This document shows positions 1 through 9,033 of a DNA stretch of 64,000 nucleotides, one piece after another. The notes beneath the pieces were generated by a model. That model was not told where the DNA came from. It saw only the letters and a list, made by a program, of their open reading frames with translations, and did no database searches. The DNA is from Campylobacter gastrosuis. Its GTDB lineage: Bacteria > Campylobacterota > Campylobacteria > Campylobacterales > Campylobacteraceae. Position 1 is the first letter of the stretch. The number at the start of each line of letters is the position of its first letter. The position numbers and the translations under genes are program-made. The stretch covers positions 248,001 through 312,000 of the forward strand of contig NZ_JANURM010000002.1 of the NCBI RefSeq assembly GCF_030249845.1. The letters are read 5' to 3'.

Positions 1-126
1 GATTTTTACTATCATACCGTAGTTTCTAGCAGCGGCGATGTTTTTTACATCGCTTTTGCTGTTTGCTTTTAGCGTTATCTTTTGGCGTCTGCCATTCTCA
101 ATATACTCAACATCAAAAAATTTCAT
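1..126 (-). CDS. ctsF: Type II secretion/competence inner-membrane protein CtsF (GspF/PilC family), N-terminal fragment
   Basis: Only the first ~42 codons lie in the window; the gene runs off the left edge. The reverse-strand reading begins MKFFDVEYIENGRR and continues with a short basic, beta-rich stretch typical of the start of GspF/PilC platform proteins. Its ATG overlaps the TGA of the upstream ATPase gene (ATGA), so translation is probably coupled. GspF proteins sit in the inner membrane and couple the cytoplasmic ATPase to pseudopilus assembly. In C. jejuni ctsF follows ctsE directly, as here. The assignment rests on position plus the short N-terminus, so the family is likely but not proven from this fragment. 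Confidence 0.7.
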   Translation of the reverse strand, partial: MKFFDVEYIENGRRQKITLKANSKSDVKNIAAARNYGMIVKI

Positions 127-1856
127 ACCTTAGCCACCCTATAAACTTCTTCAATGGTCGTTACGCCACGTGCTGCACGTAAAATTCCATCTTTAAACAT
201 ATCAATAAAGCCCTCTTCATAGGCTACCTTTTTTATCTCCTCTTTTGAGGCGCCATTTGCGACTAAATTTTGGATATGGTCGCTAACTGGCAAAATTTCG
301 CTAATCATCTCACGCCCCATATATCCAGTCCTAGCACACATTTCACACCCAACGTGCGTGTAAAACTGATAGCCCTCAGGCAAGAAATGCTCAAAATCCA
401 CCATAGCACTCTTTGGCGGAGTGATTTTTTGCTTGCAGTGTGGGCAGAGCTTTCTTACTAGCCTTTGAGCCTCAATGCCAACTAAGGCACCGCTAACCAA
501 ATACGGCTCAATACCCATATCAATGATACGTGGCAGTGCCGAAATGGCGTCATTTGTGTGAAGTGTAGAAAAGACAAGGTGTCCGGTAAGTGCGGCTTGA
601 ATAGCAATCCTAAGCGTCTCTTGATCCCTGATCTCGCCTATCATTATGATATCTGGATCTTGACGAAGGATTGACCTAAGTGCGGTTGCAAAGCTAAGTC
701 CGGCTTTTTCATTTACATGGACTTGCTGGATTAAATTTAGCTGATACTCCACTGGGTCTTCAACGGTGATGATTTTTGTATCAATGCTTTTTATATCATT
801 TAGTGCCGCATAAAGTGTGGTCGTTTTACCGCTACCAGTTGGTCCAGTAACTAAGATAATGCCATAAGGTGCTTTCATTGCCTTTTTAAATTTATTAAAA
901 TTTTCTGGGTGCATACCTAAATTTTCAAGACTAATAACGACCTTTGACTTATCAAGAATACGCAAAACTATGCTCTCGCCATTTAAAATTGGCAAGGTTG
1001 AGATACGAAAATCATACTCTCTGTCTAAAATTTGTGCTGAAAATCTGCCGTCTTGTGGTTTTCTACGCTCGGCGATATCCATATTTGATAGTAGCTTCAT
1101 ACGGCTAACCATTGGCGGATAGATATCTTTATCAAAGATGAATGTTTCGCTTAAAAGCCCATCAATACGGCTTCTTACGATACAATTTGTCTCTGTTGGC
1201 TCAATGTGAATATCGCTTGCCCTGCTTTGAATACTTGTCTTTAAAATCACCTCAATTAGCTTTAAAATTCCAGAGCTATCGCCACCGCCAGCTGCTGTTG
1301 CCGAGCTTGAAAGCTCTTTTCTAATCTCGGCGACTAAGTCCTTAATGCTCTCATTTAGCTCTAATTTATTTGCGTATTTATCAATCTGTGCTGGGTCGGC
1401 GACTGCGATTTTAACAAGCTTTCGGTTAAATAAATTTTGAACTTTATCCTGTGTGATAACATCAAATGGATTTTTAAACACAATGTGAATACTAATCTCA
1501 TCTTCTTTAACAGGCAAAATTTCAAACTTTCTAATGTTTGCCATACCCGTTTTTTCGGCGATCCTATAATCAATGCTAATCTCATCAAGGTCAAAAAATT
1601 CAAGCTTAAAAGCAGCGGCTATGTGCTGTAAAAATTCCTTAGCATTTAGCCCAAGCTCTTTTACAATGCCATTTATATCAACCCTGCTTCGCCTGTATAA
1701 ATCAGCCACAATTTGCGTAATCTCATCATCGCCTAAAAGTGGCGTGATAAGCTCTAAAAGCGGTCTATCTGACGCGCTAAACTCATCTTTTTGTGCTTGT
1801 GTAATTTTTTGCTGTTCTAGCAAATTTTTAAGTAAAATCTCTTCGCTTGTATTCAT
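123..1856 (-). CDS. ctsE: Type II secretion/competence ATPase CtsE (GspE/PilB family)
   Basis: A hexameric cytoplasmic ATPase that powers pseudopilus assembly for DNA uptake. The 577-residue product has an N-terminal GspE/PilB domain (about 1-150), then the ATPase core: Walker A GPTGSGKTTTL near 338-348, Asp box around 365-375, Walker B with IMIGEIRDQET near 405-415, a His box (STLHTNDA) near 430, and a zinc-binding pair of Cys motifs (CPHC and CEMC) near 471-507. I place the start at the ATG at 1856, which overlaps the preceding gene's stop (TGATG), rather than at an upstream TTG/GTG in the same frame. The neighbours (secretin, CtsP, CtsF) make it the Cts competence ATPase rather than a true pilus motor. 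Family certain; symbol from synteny. Confidence 0.9.
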   Translation of the reverse strand: MNTSEEILLKNLLEQQKITQAQKDEFSASDRPLLELITPLLGDDEITQIVADLYRRSRVDINGIVKELGLNAKEFLQHIAAAFKLEFFDLDEISIDYRIAEKTGMANIRKFEILPVKEDEISIHIVFKNPFDVITQDKVQNLFNRKLVKIAVADPAQIDKYANKLELNESIKDLVAEIRKELSSSATAAGGGDSSGILKLIEVILKTSIQSRASDIHIEPTETNCIVRSRIDGLLSETFIFDKDIYPPMVSRMKLLSNMDIAERRKPQDGRFSAQILDREYDFRISTLPILNGESIVLRILDKSKVVISLENLGMHPENFNKFKKAMKAPYGIILVTGPTGSGKTTTLYAALNDIKSIDTKIITVEDPVEYQLNLIQQVHVNEKAGLSFATALRSILRQDPDIIMIGEIRDQETLRIAIQAALTGHLVFSTLHTNDAISALPRIIDMGIEPYLVSGALVGIEAQRLVRKLCPHCKQKITPPKSAMVDFEHFLPEGYQFYTHVGCEMCARTGYMGREMISEILPVSDHIQNLVANGASKEEIKKVAYEEGFIDMFKDGILRAARGVTTIEEVYRVAKV

Positions 1857-2395
1857 CACCAATACTCAATTTCTGAAACTATGTCATCGTTTTTGTAAAT
1901 TCTTAAAATCAGCCTTTGCACTTCATCGTCGCTTTTGGCTAACTCATAATAAGTATCTGAATTTGGCTCTTTAAAAACATATACATCGCCGTCCTTTTCA
2001 TACTCTTTTTTTACAAATTTATCAAAAATCATTGACAAAATATAATCACTTCTAGGCAGTCTAATGTAGCTAATATCAACATCATCAATCACTGCGTGAT
2101 AAAGCAACTTTTTCTTAAATAAAATATCGGCAAAATATGCGGCATTTTCTCTTGCACTTTTTGTCCTAACTAGCTTAAAAATCGGCGTTGAAAGGCGATT
2201 TATCTCGTGAATTTTAAGACAAGAGCTAGCATACATATTTATCACTGCCTCATCGTTGTTCTCTTTAAAAAATTTCTCAACAGCATTTGAACAAACTTGT
2301 CTATATTGACCGCTATCATAAAGGCTTAAAATTTCGCTCGTGCTAAGCGCAAAAGCGTTTATAAAAAATGCAAAAAGCAGTAAAAATTTTCTCAT
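1856..2395 (-). CDS. Uncharacterised exported protein of the competence operon
   Basis: A 179-residue protein of unknown function. It opens with a clear Sec signal peptide (MRKFLLLFAFFINAFA) and the mature part is charged with no further membrane segment, so it is probably periplasmic. Two cysteines (in VCSNA and SSCLK) lie near residues 35 and 58 and could form a disulfide. The helical, repeat-like first half resembles a short TPR/Sel1-type array, but this is only an impression. Its start overlaps the upstream TPR protein gene by 4 nt and its stop overlaps ctsE, so it is embedded in the operon and co-translated with the apparatus. A role in assembling or stabilising the apparatus is inference from position only. 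Confidence 0.7.
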   Translation of the reverse strand: MRKFLLLFAFFINAFALSTSEILSLYDSGQYRQVCSNAVEKFFKENNDEAVINMYASSCLKIHEINRLSTPIFKLVRTKSARENAAYFADILFKKKLLYHAVIDDVDISYIRLPRSDYILSMIFDKFVKKEYEKDGDVYVFKEPNSDTYYELAKSDDEVQRLILRIYKNDDIVSEIEYW

Positions 2396-3252
2396 AAAGT
2401 GCCGTCCTGTATCTGTTTAATAAGGTTTGAGATGACCTTTGAATTTTTGCTTTTGTTATATGCTTTTAGGACACGTAAAGCGTCATTTTTTTGATTTAGC
2501 TTATACTTTGCCTTTGCAAAAATTACCCAGCTTTCTTCATTGTCGCTGTTTATCTCATTGGCACTCAAAGCCCATTTTATCGTGTTTTCATAATCGCCGT
2601 TATCAAAAAACAGCCTAGCTAATTCAAGTGCATACGAAATATTTTTTGACTTTTCAAATTTAGCGATAAGCTCATCTGTGTGGCTTACTTCGCCTTGTGT
2701 TACCTCTATTTGCACCTTTGGTTTTTGCTTTGGTGTTTGGCTTATTTTTTCTGGCTCAAAATTTATCATCTCATCTTGTGGTGGTGTGATGATTTGGCGT
2801 TGCTCTTTTGTTTTTATCTCGCTACTTACATAGTCGGTTTGTGGCTCTATCTCGTTTAGTCTAAGCCAACCTTGTGGGATTGTAGCTTTTTTTTCGCTTG
2901 GTTTGTCATTTAAAATTTCGCTTACGTTTGCTTCAACGGCTATTTTTTCTTCTATCTTTTTTACGATTTTATTTGCTAGTTCATTTTGTTCTTGCTCGTT
3001 TTCGTATTTTTGTTTTGCCACTTCGCTTCTGCTCTCTTGCTTTATCTCTATTTTTTGCTCTTTTTGCTCCTCTTTTGGTGCTAGTTTAGAAAAGATTAGG
3101 GTTAAAATAATCACTAAAAAGCCAAATGTAACAACTGCGTATTTTAGCCATTTTGGGTTAAATTTTAGCTCTAATTTTGGCTTTTTTTGAGTGCGTAAAA
3201 TGTAGTCGTTGTAGCGTTCTTCAAGTGCCTTTACCTCTTTAAAATCAAGCAT
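2392..3252 (-). CDS. Single-span membrane protein with C-terminal TPR-like repeats, competence operon (MshN/CtsX-like position)
   Basis: A 286-residue protein with a short cytoplasmic N-terminus (about 1-36), one transmembrane helix (about 37-57, YAVVTFGFLVIILTLIFS), a long Glu/Lys/Gln-rich linker (about 60-190), and a C-terminal helical region (about 200-280) with TPR character (ALELARLFFDNGDYENTIKW, then a second similar unit). This layout matches MshN-type proteins of MSHA-like systems, in which an inner-membrane anchor reaches the periplasm. It overlaps ctsP by 8 nt and the next gene by 4 nt. C. jejuni has a membrane protein (CtsX) between CtsE and CtsP, so this or the next gene may be its counterpart; homology cannot be shown by eye. 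The gene carries an A8 run at about 2888-2895. Confidence 0.75.
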   Translation of the reverse strand: MLDFKEVKALEERYNDYILRTQKKPKLELKFNPKWLKYAVVTFGFLVIILTLIFSKLAPKEEQKEQKIEIKQESRSEVAKQKYENEQEQNELANKIVKKIEEKIAVEANVSEILNDKPSEKKATIPQGWLRLNEIEPQTDYVSSEIKTKEQRQIITPPQDEMINFEPEKISQTPKQKPKVQIEVTQGEVSHTDELIAKFEKSKNISYALELARLFFDNGDYENTIKWALSANEINSDNEESWVIFAKAKYKLNQKNDALRVLKAYNKSKNSKVISNLIKQIQDGTL

Positions 3253-4060
3253 CTAAGGCCTCCGTAGCTATGGCTGACATATAAATTATCTTTTTGTTTT
3301 TATCGGCTGTGGTTAGTGCTGAGGGCTGGTTTGCTTCGTAGCTCTCGCAAATTTCAAAGAATTTATACATTAATTTATTTAGGGTTCTTAAATTGCCATT
3401 AGAGAATTTTTGGATTAGCTCGTAGTCATCGTCGCTGAAATTTATATCCTTTAAAAACTCATTTAGCTTTTTTTGTAGATATAGTCTTGTTTCGCTTAAA
3501 TCGGCACTTTTAAGCTCAATGCTCTCCCAAATTCTAGTTTGAAAATAGTCCTTTGCTAAGACGTCTTCGTTTTCGGTTTTGTGAATTGTAAATAAAAATT
3601 TAAAAAACCTGCTATCAGCCATAAGGCGAATTTTCTCAATTAGCTCTGGCGGATAGAGTTGTGCTTCATCAAGTATCACGATTCGCTGGACTTTTAGAAT
3701 TTCATCGCTGTTTTTCTGTCTTAGTGAGTAGTTTTCTAAAAAGCTCTCAAAATTTGCAATCTCATCGTTTATATCGCCAAAAATTTTTTTATAAACGGCG
3801 TTTATGAAGTCCTTTTCGCTAAAAAATGGATGTGTGAAAAATATAATGTCGTTTCTGTCTTTTAAATCTCTTGCGATTTTATTTAGTAAAAAAGTCTTAC
3901 CGCTGCCCGGTTTGCCGTAAAAGAGAATTAGTTTTAACGGCTTTTCTAGGGCAGAAAGAATTTTTTTATAGCAACTAACAGACTGGTCTAGGTTGATAAA
4001 CCAGTCCGTGTTATCGTCCTCAATAAAGATGTCTTTTATTTTTGTGTAAATATTACTCAT
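3245..4060 (-). CDS. ctsP: Competence AAA ATPase CtsP (ExeA/MshM family)
   Basis: A 271-residue P-loop ATPase. Walker A is GKPGSGKTFLL (about residues 50-60) and Walker B is RIVILDEAQLY (about 122-132), followed by a helical C-terminal AAA lid. There is no membrane segment, so it is cytoplasmic or peripherally attached. Relatives ExeA/MshM help secretin or pilus assembly; CtsP of C. jejuni is needed for natural transformation. I chose the ATG at 4060, which overlaps the end of the secretin gene by 8 nt, over an in-frame TTG further upstream. Immediately followed by the TPR membrane protein, a likely partner. Confidence 0.82.
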   Translation of the reverse strand: MSNIYTKIKDIFIEDDNTDWFINLDQSVSCYKKILSALEKPLKLILFYGKPGSGKTFLLNKIARDLKDRNDIIFFTHPFFSEKDFINAVYKKIFGDINDEIANFESFLENYSLRQKNSDEILKVQRIVILDEAQLYPPELIEKIRLMADSRFFKFLFTIHKTENEDVLAKDYFQTRIWESIELKSADLSETRLYLQKKLNEFLKDINFSDDDYELIQKFSNGNLRTLNKLMYKFFEICESYEANQPSALTTADKNKKIIYMSAIATEALDA

Positions 4061-5513
4061 ATATTGACTTTGAAAATCCAAGCTCTTTAAGTGTGTTTTG
4101 CGTGTCTGTATTATCTATATCAACAACCCTTGGAGTGATGACAAAGATAATCTCTTCTGTTTTTATGCGGTCAGTCGTGCTTTTAAAGGCATTGCCAATT
4201 AATGGTAGATCACCTAGAAGTGGGACTTTTGTATTGTCTTTGCCTTTTGTTTGACCGATAAGTCCGCCAAGTATAATGGTGTCGCCACTATTTACATGAA
4301 CGACGGTTGATAGTTTCTTTTGAAGCGTATCAGGCGCTATCTCACGTGGCGTGCTCTGCTTTGCATCATCTTCTCTATATTTAAATGAGCTTAAAGATGG
4401 GTTGATACGAAGCATAATTTTATTATCATCTGAAACCTCTGGCAGTAGATTTAATAAAATTCCTATAAACATTGAGTAGTTTGTATAGGTCGTGCTAACG
4501 GTATCAGATGTAGTCGTGCTTGTGCCCTCTTCTGCTATTCTATAATTTATCGTATCGCCGACCGAGATTATGGCTTGTTGGTTATTTAAAGTAGTAACCT
4601 TTGGACTTGAAACTACCTTTGCTTTGCCATTTGTTTCAAGAAAATTTAGGACACCGTCAATGTTTAAATTTAAACTAGCATTTGCTGTTAGCACTCTTTC
4701 AAAGCCGTCTTGTAAGCGGTTATTTTTATTTGTCCAGTTTTTGCCTATGCTAGAACCAAAACTTAGCTGAAACTGCGACCAATCAACACCCTTGCTATAT
4801 TCGTTGTTTAGGGTTACAGAGATGATTGAAACATCAATGATGACCTGCTTTTTAAGGCGTTTTTGCATATCTTCAATGTATTTTTCTACCCTTTTTAGCT
4901 GTGAAGGCATAGCTGTAACGGTGATAAGTCCAGCGTTTGGATTTATAATCGGATCTGGTGCTATAAGCTCCTCGCTAGAATTGTTTACAATAGCCTTTAA
5001 CTCAGCATCAATCTTCGCCCAAAAGTCAAATTTCTCGGTGCTTGTGATGATATTGTCTGAGTTTGTGCTATCGCTACTCTCTGTGTCGCTTGATGAGCTA
5101 TCACCGCTGACCTCTTTTGGATTTGAATCCACATTTGCCTTAACGACAGCCTTACCCTCTCTAATTGAAGTGATATAATCAATCTTAAAGGTCTTTGTTT
5201 TTAGGGCTGAAATTTTAAGGACATTGTTTGCAAACTCGTAATTTAGGTTTTTCTCGCTTAAAAGTATATCAAAGATACCGCTTAATGGCATATTTTTGAT
5301 ATTTATGCCAATGGCTTGCTCGCCAAGCGACTTCTTACTAAATGCGTCCTTTGCTATCACGCTAAAATTACACATATCAGATAGCTGATTGATAACCTCG
5401 CCAAGACTTGCCTCTTCGGCAACTTTAATACTAAAATTTTTACTTAGACAACCGCTTTGGGCTGCGTTTAGAGAACCTACCGAAAGAATGAGTGATAGGA
5501 TAAAAATTTTCAT
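4053..5513 (-). CDS. ctsD: Outer-membrane secretin CtsD (PilQ/MshL/GspD family)
   Basis: Forms the outer-membrane channel of the DNA-uptake machine. The 486-residue product starts with a signal peptide (MKIFILSLILSVGSLNA), followed by an STN/N0-like domain (about 20-110), a Ser/Asp-rich low-complexity spacer (about 135-155), a short N domain (about 175-230) and the C-terminal secretin domain (about 235-480). The typical secretin end is seen: VHVNSGDTIILGGLIGQ, then VPLLGDLPLIGNAFK, then EEIIFVITPRVV. The start is placed at the ATG at 5513, directly after the PilP-like gene's TAA, because it puts the signal peptide at the N-terminus. MshL-like size fits. Downstream ctsP overlaps its end. Confidence 0.88.
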   Translation of the reverse strand: MKIFILSLILSVGSLNAAQSGCLSKNFSIKVAEEASLGEVINQLSDMCNFSVIAKDAFSKKSLGEQAIGINIKNMPLSGIFDILLSEKNLNYEFANNVLKISALKTKTFKIDYITSIREGKAVVKANVDSNPKEVSGDSSSSDTESSDSTNSDNIITSTEKFDFWAKIDAELKAIVNNSSEELIAPDPIINPNAGLITVTAMPSQLKRVEKYIEDMQKRLKKQVIIDVSIISVTLNNEYSKGVDWSQFQLSFGSSIGKNWTNKNNRLQDGFERVLTANASLNLNIDGVLNFLETNGKAKVVSSPKVTTLNNQQAIISVGDTINYRIAEEGTSTTTSDTVSTTYTNYSMFIGILLNLLPEVSDDNKIMLRINPSLSSFKYREDDAKQSTPREIAPDTLQKKLSTVVHVNSGDTIILGGLIGQTKGKDNTKVPLLGDLPLIGNAFKSTTDRIKTEEIIFVITPRVVDIDNTDTQNTLKELGFSKSIYE

Positions 5514-5514
5514 T

Positions 5515-5910
5515 TTATTTGCTGAAAGTAACATTAGCGTTTTTCCTTGTTATTGATTTTTCTTCTATTTTGCCTTCGCTGTTTTTAACCTCAATGCTAT
5601 TTGGTGAAATTTTTGTGATAGTAAGACCGCTTACTTCATCATCAACTTTATACCATTTCTCATTGATTTTAACTCTGCTTGAAACTATGGCTTTTATGAG
5701 AATATCGCCACTTGTTGCGACATCGCCACCTTCTTGGGTCAAATTACTATCTGATTTTACTTGTATAAATGGGTTTTTTATCGCCTTTAACTTCTCATCG
5801 CTTAAACCGACTCTTTGCTGTGAAATTTTATCAAACAGCTCATCGCTGCTCTTTTGAGCGTTTAGCGAGATAAAGCAAAGGGCTAAGAGTGCAAATTTAC
5901 CTAGTTTCAT
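5515..5910 (-). CDS. ctsR: PilP/GspC-like periplasmic linker protein (CtsR-like)
   Basis: A 131-residue protein with an N-terminal signal (MKLGKFALLALCFISLNA) and a C-terminal beta-rich domain of PilP/GspC homology-region type: GDILIKAIVSSRVKINEKWY, then a VDDEVSGLTITKISPNSIEV stretch, the usual hydrophobic 'output' strands of this fold. Such proteins tie the inner-membrane PilNO or GspLM complex to the secretin. The ATG at 5910 overlaps the stop of the PilO-like gene (TAATG) and lies just before the secretin gene, the usual pilMNOPQ order. I prefer it to an in-frame ATG 18 nt upstream. The symbol is by analogy with C. jejuni ctsR. Confidence 0.75.
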   Translation of the reverse strand: MKLGKFALLALCFISLNAQKSSDELFDKISQQRVGLSDEKLKAIKNPFIQVKSDSNLTQEGGDVATSGDILIKAIVSSRVKINEKWYKVDDEVSGLTITKISPNSIEVKNSEGKIEEKSITRKNANVTFSK

Positions 5911-6563
5911 TAGTATTTCATCCCCCAAACCGATATGCCAAATTTTGCATCAAGTGCCGAACTTGTCGTTGTTGTGTTGATGTCTAGTTTATTAATATCC
6001 ACAACCAACTTTGACTCCTCAATTTTATTTATGTAGCTTACTAAATCTTTAAAATTCCCGCTTATCGTTAAGCCGATATTTAAAAACTGCTCAACTTTTT
6101 GATAACCCGGATTTTTAAATTCATTTGTAATTCTTGAAATTTTAATGTTATTTGCCTTGGCTAAAAAGACTATGTTATCTAAAAAATCAGCCCAATTTTG
6201 CTCATTAAATAGCAAAAACGACAGCTCACTTAACTTGCCATCAAAGTATAAATTTGACTTTTGCAAATCAGCAAGTGTGGCTTTTAGCAAGTTTAGCTTT
6301 GTCGCTTCTTGGTTGATTTTAAAATTCGTATCAAGTCCGTCTGGCGAGCTGTAAAGCTTGATATTTGACTTTGTGTTGGCTAGTTTTGTATCAATGTCAT
6401 TAAACCTTGTTTCTGACTCCTCAAAGTAGTCCATTGACGGAGTAAAAAGCAGTAAAAAAATGACAGCAAAAATCACAGCAGCCGCACCAAAATTTAGCAC
6501 CATACCCTCATTTTGGCTCTTTTGATCAAAATAATTATCTATTTTTAGTAACAAATTCTCCAT
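5910..6563 (-). CDS. PilO/GspM-like inner-membrane protein of the competence apparatus
   Basis: A 217-residue bitopic protein: short cytoplasmic N-terminus, one transmembrane helix (about 24-42, FGAAAVIFAVIFLLLFTP), a coiled-coil segment (about 50-115) and a small C-terminal alpha/beta domain (about 125-210) containing a GNFKDLVSYINKIEESKLVV stretch typical of PilO. PilO pairs with PilN in the inner-membrane alignment complex, which fits its position between the PilM/N fusion and the PilP-like gene. Both junctions are TAATG overlaps. Identity is from topology, order and the C-terminal pattern rather than strong motifs. Confidence 0.75.
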   Translation of the reverse strand: MENLLLKIDNYFDQKSQNEGMVLNFGAAAVIFAVIFLLLFTPSMDYFEESETRFNDIDTKLANTKSNIKLYSSPDGLDTNFKINQEATKLNLLKATLADLQKSNLYFDGKLSELSFLLFNEQNWADFLDNIVFLAKANNIKISRITNEFKNPGYQKVEQFLNIGLTISGNFKDLVSYINKIEESKLVVDINKLDINTTTTSSALDAKFGISVWGMKY

Positions 6564-8098
6564 TATTTTAACTCCACGCTGATATTGCTCTCAAAGCTTT
6601 TTTTAATGCCCGGTATTTGGCGAATCTCTTTTGTAGAAACCGAGAATTTGCCCTGCTCGTCGCTTATGTCTTTGATTAGTTCGGTGATTTTTTTATCGTT
6701 GTCCGATTTAACGGTTAGGACGATTTTTTCATTACCACCTGAAATTTCTTTAAGTTTGACATCGTTTTTATCAAGCAAGGCACTTAAATCTGAAAGTATT
6801 ATACTTTTCATTTTATAATTATTTTTCTTGTCGTAAATTTCTTGGAGTAGTTTCTTTCTAAACGATAGTCGCTCCTCTTCGCTCTTTACGGCAGCCCTTG
6901 TGCTTTCTTGTTCTTTTGCTATGGCTGCAAGTTTGTTTTTAATATCACGCTCTAAGGCACTTAAAACGTCATACTCTTCTTGCTTAATATCGGCATTATG
7001 CTGTAAAAAATAGCCGTAGCCGTAGTTAAAAATTGGATATGCAAGGCTTAAAATTAAAGCACCAGCGATTGTCATTATAAATTTACCGCTGTGGCGTTGC
7101 ATAAATGGTGCTGGGCGTTTAAAGACAGAGAAGTTAAACTCATCGTTTAGGTTTTCTTGATAGTCTTTTGCTTCAATTGCCATTAAATTGTGCTGTTGTG
7201 AGATATTAAACTCACGTGAATTTATAGCTAAATTTATGGCTAAATCTTTGGTATTTATCTCTAATTTTTTACCGACATAATCAGCAAGTCCCTTAACCTG
7301 TCCAGTTTCAACATCTAAATAGACATTTGCAATGGTTAAGCCATAAATTCTACTAACGCTGTTTATGATATCTGAAACATAAGAGAAGCAGTCGTCAATA
7401 ACGTAACTTAGCATTTTTGAGAATGTTGAGTTCTCATCTTCGCCGTTTAAGCCGTGCTGTTTTAGGGCGGTGATGAATCCTTGCTCACTTAGTCTTTCGC
7501 CAGTTTGCTCGCAAAATTTATCTTTAATGTAGCTAAGGCTGTAACGTAGCGGTCTAGTTACAAAATACTCGCCAGCCTGATAAATGGTTAAAAAGGCGTC
7601 ATCTTTTGAGATATTGATAAAACAATCAACTTCGTTGTTTGCTAGCAGATTTTTCTTATAAGCAGCACCATAAAGAAGTGGGGCTAAAACAACGTAGTCA
7701 ATGTATTTTACGCTATTTACGACTGGTTGAAAAATCTTAGCAATGCTCTCTGAATCAATGGCAAACACGCTAAATGATCTTGTCTCGCCAGATGAGTTTG
7801 GCACTTCAATGTATGAAATTTTGTAATCAACAGCAGCGTCAAGCGATAGCTCTTCGTAAATTTTAATTGAGATTACGTTAGCTAAATCGTCCTCGCCGAT
7901 ACTTCGTGGGACTTCAACGATAGAAGTCGTCAGGTGTTTGAGTTTAAGATAAGAAACGTAAAAGTTGGTTTTGTGATTTTTATCCTTTGTGGGGTCTAAA
8001 ATCTCAACTTCATTTCCCGAGAATTTAAATGCGGTTTCCAAGTAAGGGTCAATGGTAACTATCGCATTTTCAGTAGATTTTTTCCTTTTGCCTAGCAT
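6563..8098 (-). CDS. PilM-PilN-type fusion (GspL-like) inner-membrane platform protein of the competence apparatus
   Basis: A 511-residue protein that appears to combine a PilM-like actin-fold cytoplasmic domain (about 1-320) with a PilN-like part: one transmembrane helix (about 339-362, KFIMTIAGALILSLAYPIFN), a coiled coil (about 370-430) and a small C-terminal periplasmic domain. Separate pilM and pilN genes are usual in type IV pilus loci; GspL has the fused arrangement. The computed frame extends 10 codons further to a GTG, but I choose the ATG at 8098 because a good AAGG ribosome site lies 6 nt before it. It is the first gene of the operon, 50 nt after era, with a candidate promoter in the gap. 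A homologous position (after era) exists in C. jejuni. Confidence 0.75.
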   Translation of the reverse strand: MLGKRKKSTENAIVTIDPYLETAFKFSGNEVEILDPTKDKNHKTNFYVSYLKLKHLTTSIVEVPRSIGEDDLANVISIKIYEELSLDAAVDYKISYIEVPNSSGETRSFSVFAIDSESIAKIFQPVVNSVKYIDYVVLAPLLYGAAYKKNLLANNEVDCFINISKDDAFLTIYQAGEYFVTRPLRYSLSYIKDKFCEQTGERLSEQGFITALKQHGLNGEDENSTFSKMLSYVIDDCFSYVSDIINSVSRIYGLTIANVYLDVETGQVKGLADYVGKKLEINTKDLAINLAINSREFNISQQHNLMAIEAKDYQENLNDEFNFSVFKRPAPFMQRHSGKFIMTIAGALILSLAYPIFNYGYGYFLQHNADIKQEEYDVLSALERDIKNKLAAIAKEQESTRAAVKSEEERLSFRKKLLQEIYDKKNNYKMKSIILSDLSALLDKNDVKLKEISGGNEKIVLTVKSDNDKKITELIKDISDEQGKFSVSTKEIRQIPGIKKSFESNISVELK

Positions 8099-8105
8099 AG
8101 CAAAC

Positions 8106-8136
8106 CTTATTTTTAATAAAATTTTCACTAATTTTA
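8106..8136 (-). promoter_or_regulatory. Candidate promoter and ribosome site for the competence operon
   Basis: Between era and the PilM/N-like gene the reverse strand reads ATTTTGTAAAATT; TAAAAT (8131-8136) fits the extended T-rich -10 element of Campylobacter sigma-70 promoters. The expected start is near 8124, giving a leader of about 26 nt with an AAGG site 6 nt before the ATG at 8098. Read-through from era is also possible. Confidence 0.45.
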
Positions 8137-8148
8137 CAAAATTTTAAA

Positions 8149-9024
8149 TTAAATATCAATAAGAGATAACTTTTTTATTAACTTTTCATCTTTAACCCAG
8201 CCTTTTTTAACCAAAACGTTTAGTTTTAGAAAAATTTTCTTTTGGGTTAAATTTGAGATAAGTTTTCGTGCGTTTATGCCGATACGCTTTAACGTTTGGG
8301 CGTTTTTGCCAATAATTATGCCCTTGTGGCTGTTTGTGTCAGTGATGATTGTGGCGTAAATTTCGGTTATGCCCGCTTTTTCTATGACTTTATCAATCAA
8401 AACATCGCTACCATAAGGGATTTCATCACTTAAATTTTCATAAATGGCTTCAAGGATAAACTCCCTAAAAATCTCTTTTTCGTTTGTGTTTGTGATAAAC
8501 TCAGGGTCAAAAAAGTATGGGTGCTCTGGCAGAATTTTAGCGATCTCATCAAGGAGCGGTTTTTGATAGCTCTTTGATTTTACGCTAAATGGCACGAGAG
8601 CGGTAAAAATATCCTGAAATTTTAGATACTGCGAAATTTTGGCTAAAACCTTGTCATTTTTGACCTCATCAACCTTAGTTAAAACTAAAATATGCGGTTT
8701 TTGAGGATTTAGGCTTAAAAATTTCTCATAGTCGCTAATGTCATCGTGGATAGTGGATAAAAACAAGATAGCGTCGCAGTCGCCCATTGATTTTATGGCG
8801 TCTTCAACCATAAGTTTATTTAAAATTTTATCGCTCTGATGAAGTCCGGGCGTGTCAATGAAGATGATTTGATCCTCTTCGTGCATAACTATGCCGTTTA
8901 TCTTTCGCCTCGTTGCGTTTTGTTTGTGCGAAACTATGGCGATTTTTTCGTTTAAAAGCGCGTTTAAAAGCGAACTTTTACCAGCGTTGGTGCGGCCAAT
9001 TATGCTAACAAAGCCAGACTTCAA
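8149..9024 (-). CDS. era: GTPase Era
   Basis: Essential GTPase that binds 16S rRNA during 30S ribosomal subunit maturation. The 291-residue protein has all G motifs: G1 [12 protein letters not shown] (10-21), G2 around ATRRKINGI (38-46), G3 DTPG (about 57-60), G4 TKVD (about 116-119), and a C-terminal KH domain with [15 protein letters not shown] (about 237-251). Length is normal. It follows hslU with a 9-nt gap and is cotranscribed with the hslVU genes. No anomalies seen. Confidence 0.97.
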   Translation of the reverse strand: MKSGFVSIIGRTNAGKSSLLNALLNEKIAIVSHKQNATRRKINGIVMHEEDQIIFIDTPGLHQSDKILNKLMVEDAIKSMGDCDAILFLSTIHDDISDYEKFLSLNPQKPHILVLTKVDEVKNDKVLAKISQYLKFQDIFTALVPFSVKSKSYQKPLLDEIAKILPEHPYFFDPEFITNTNEKEIFREFILEAIYENLSDEIPYGSDVLIDKVIEKAGITEIYATIITDTNSHKGIIIGKNAQTLKRIGINARKLISNLTQKKIFLKLNVLVKKGWVKDEKLIKKLSLIDI

Positions 9025-9033
9025 ATTTTACCC

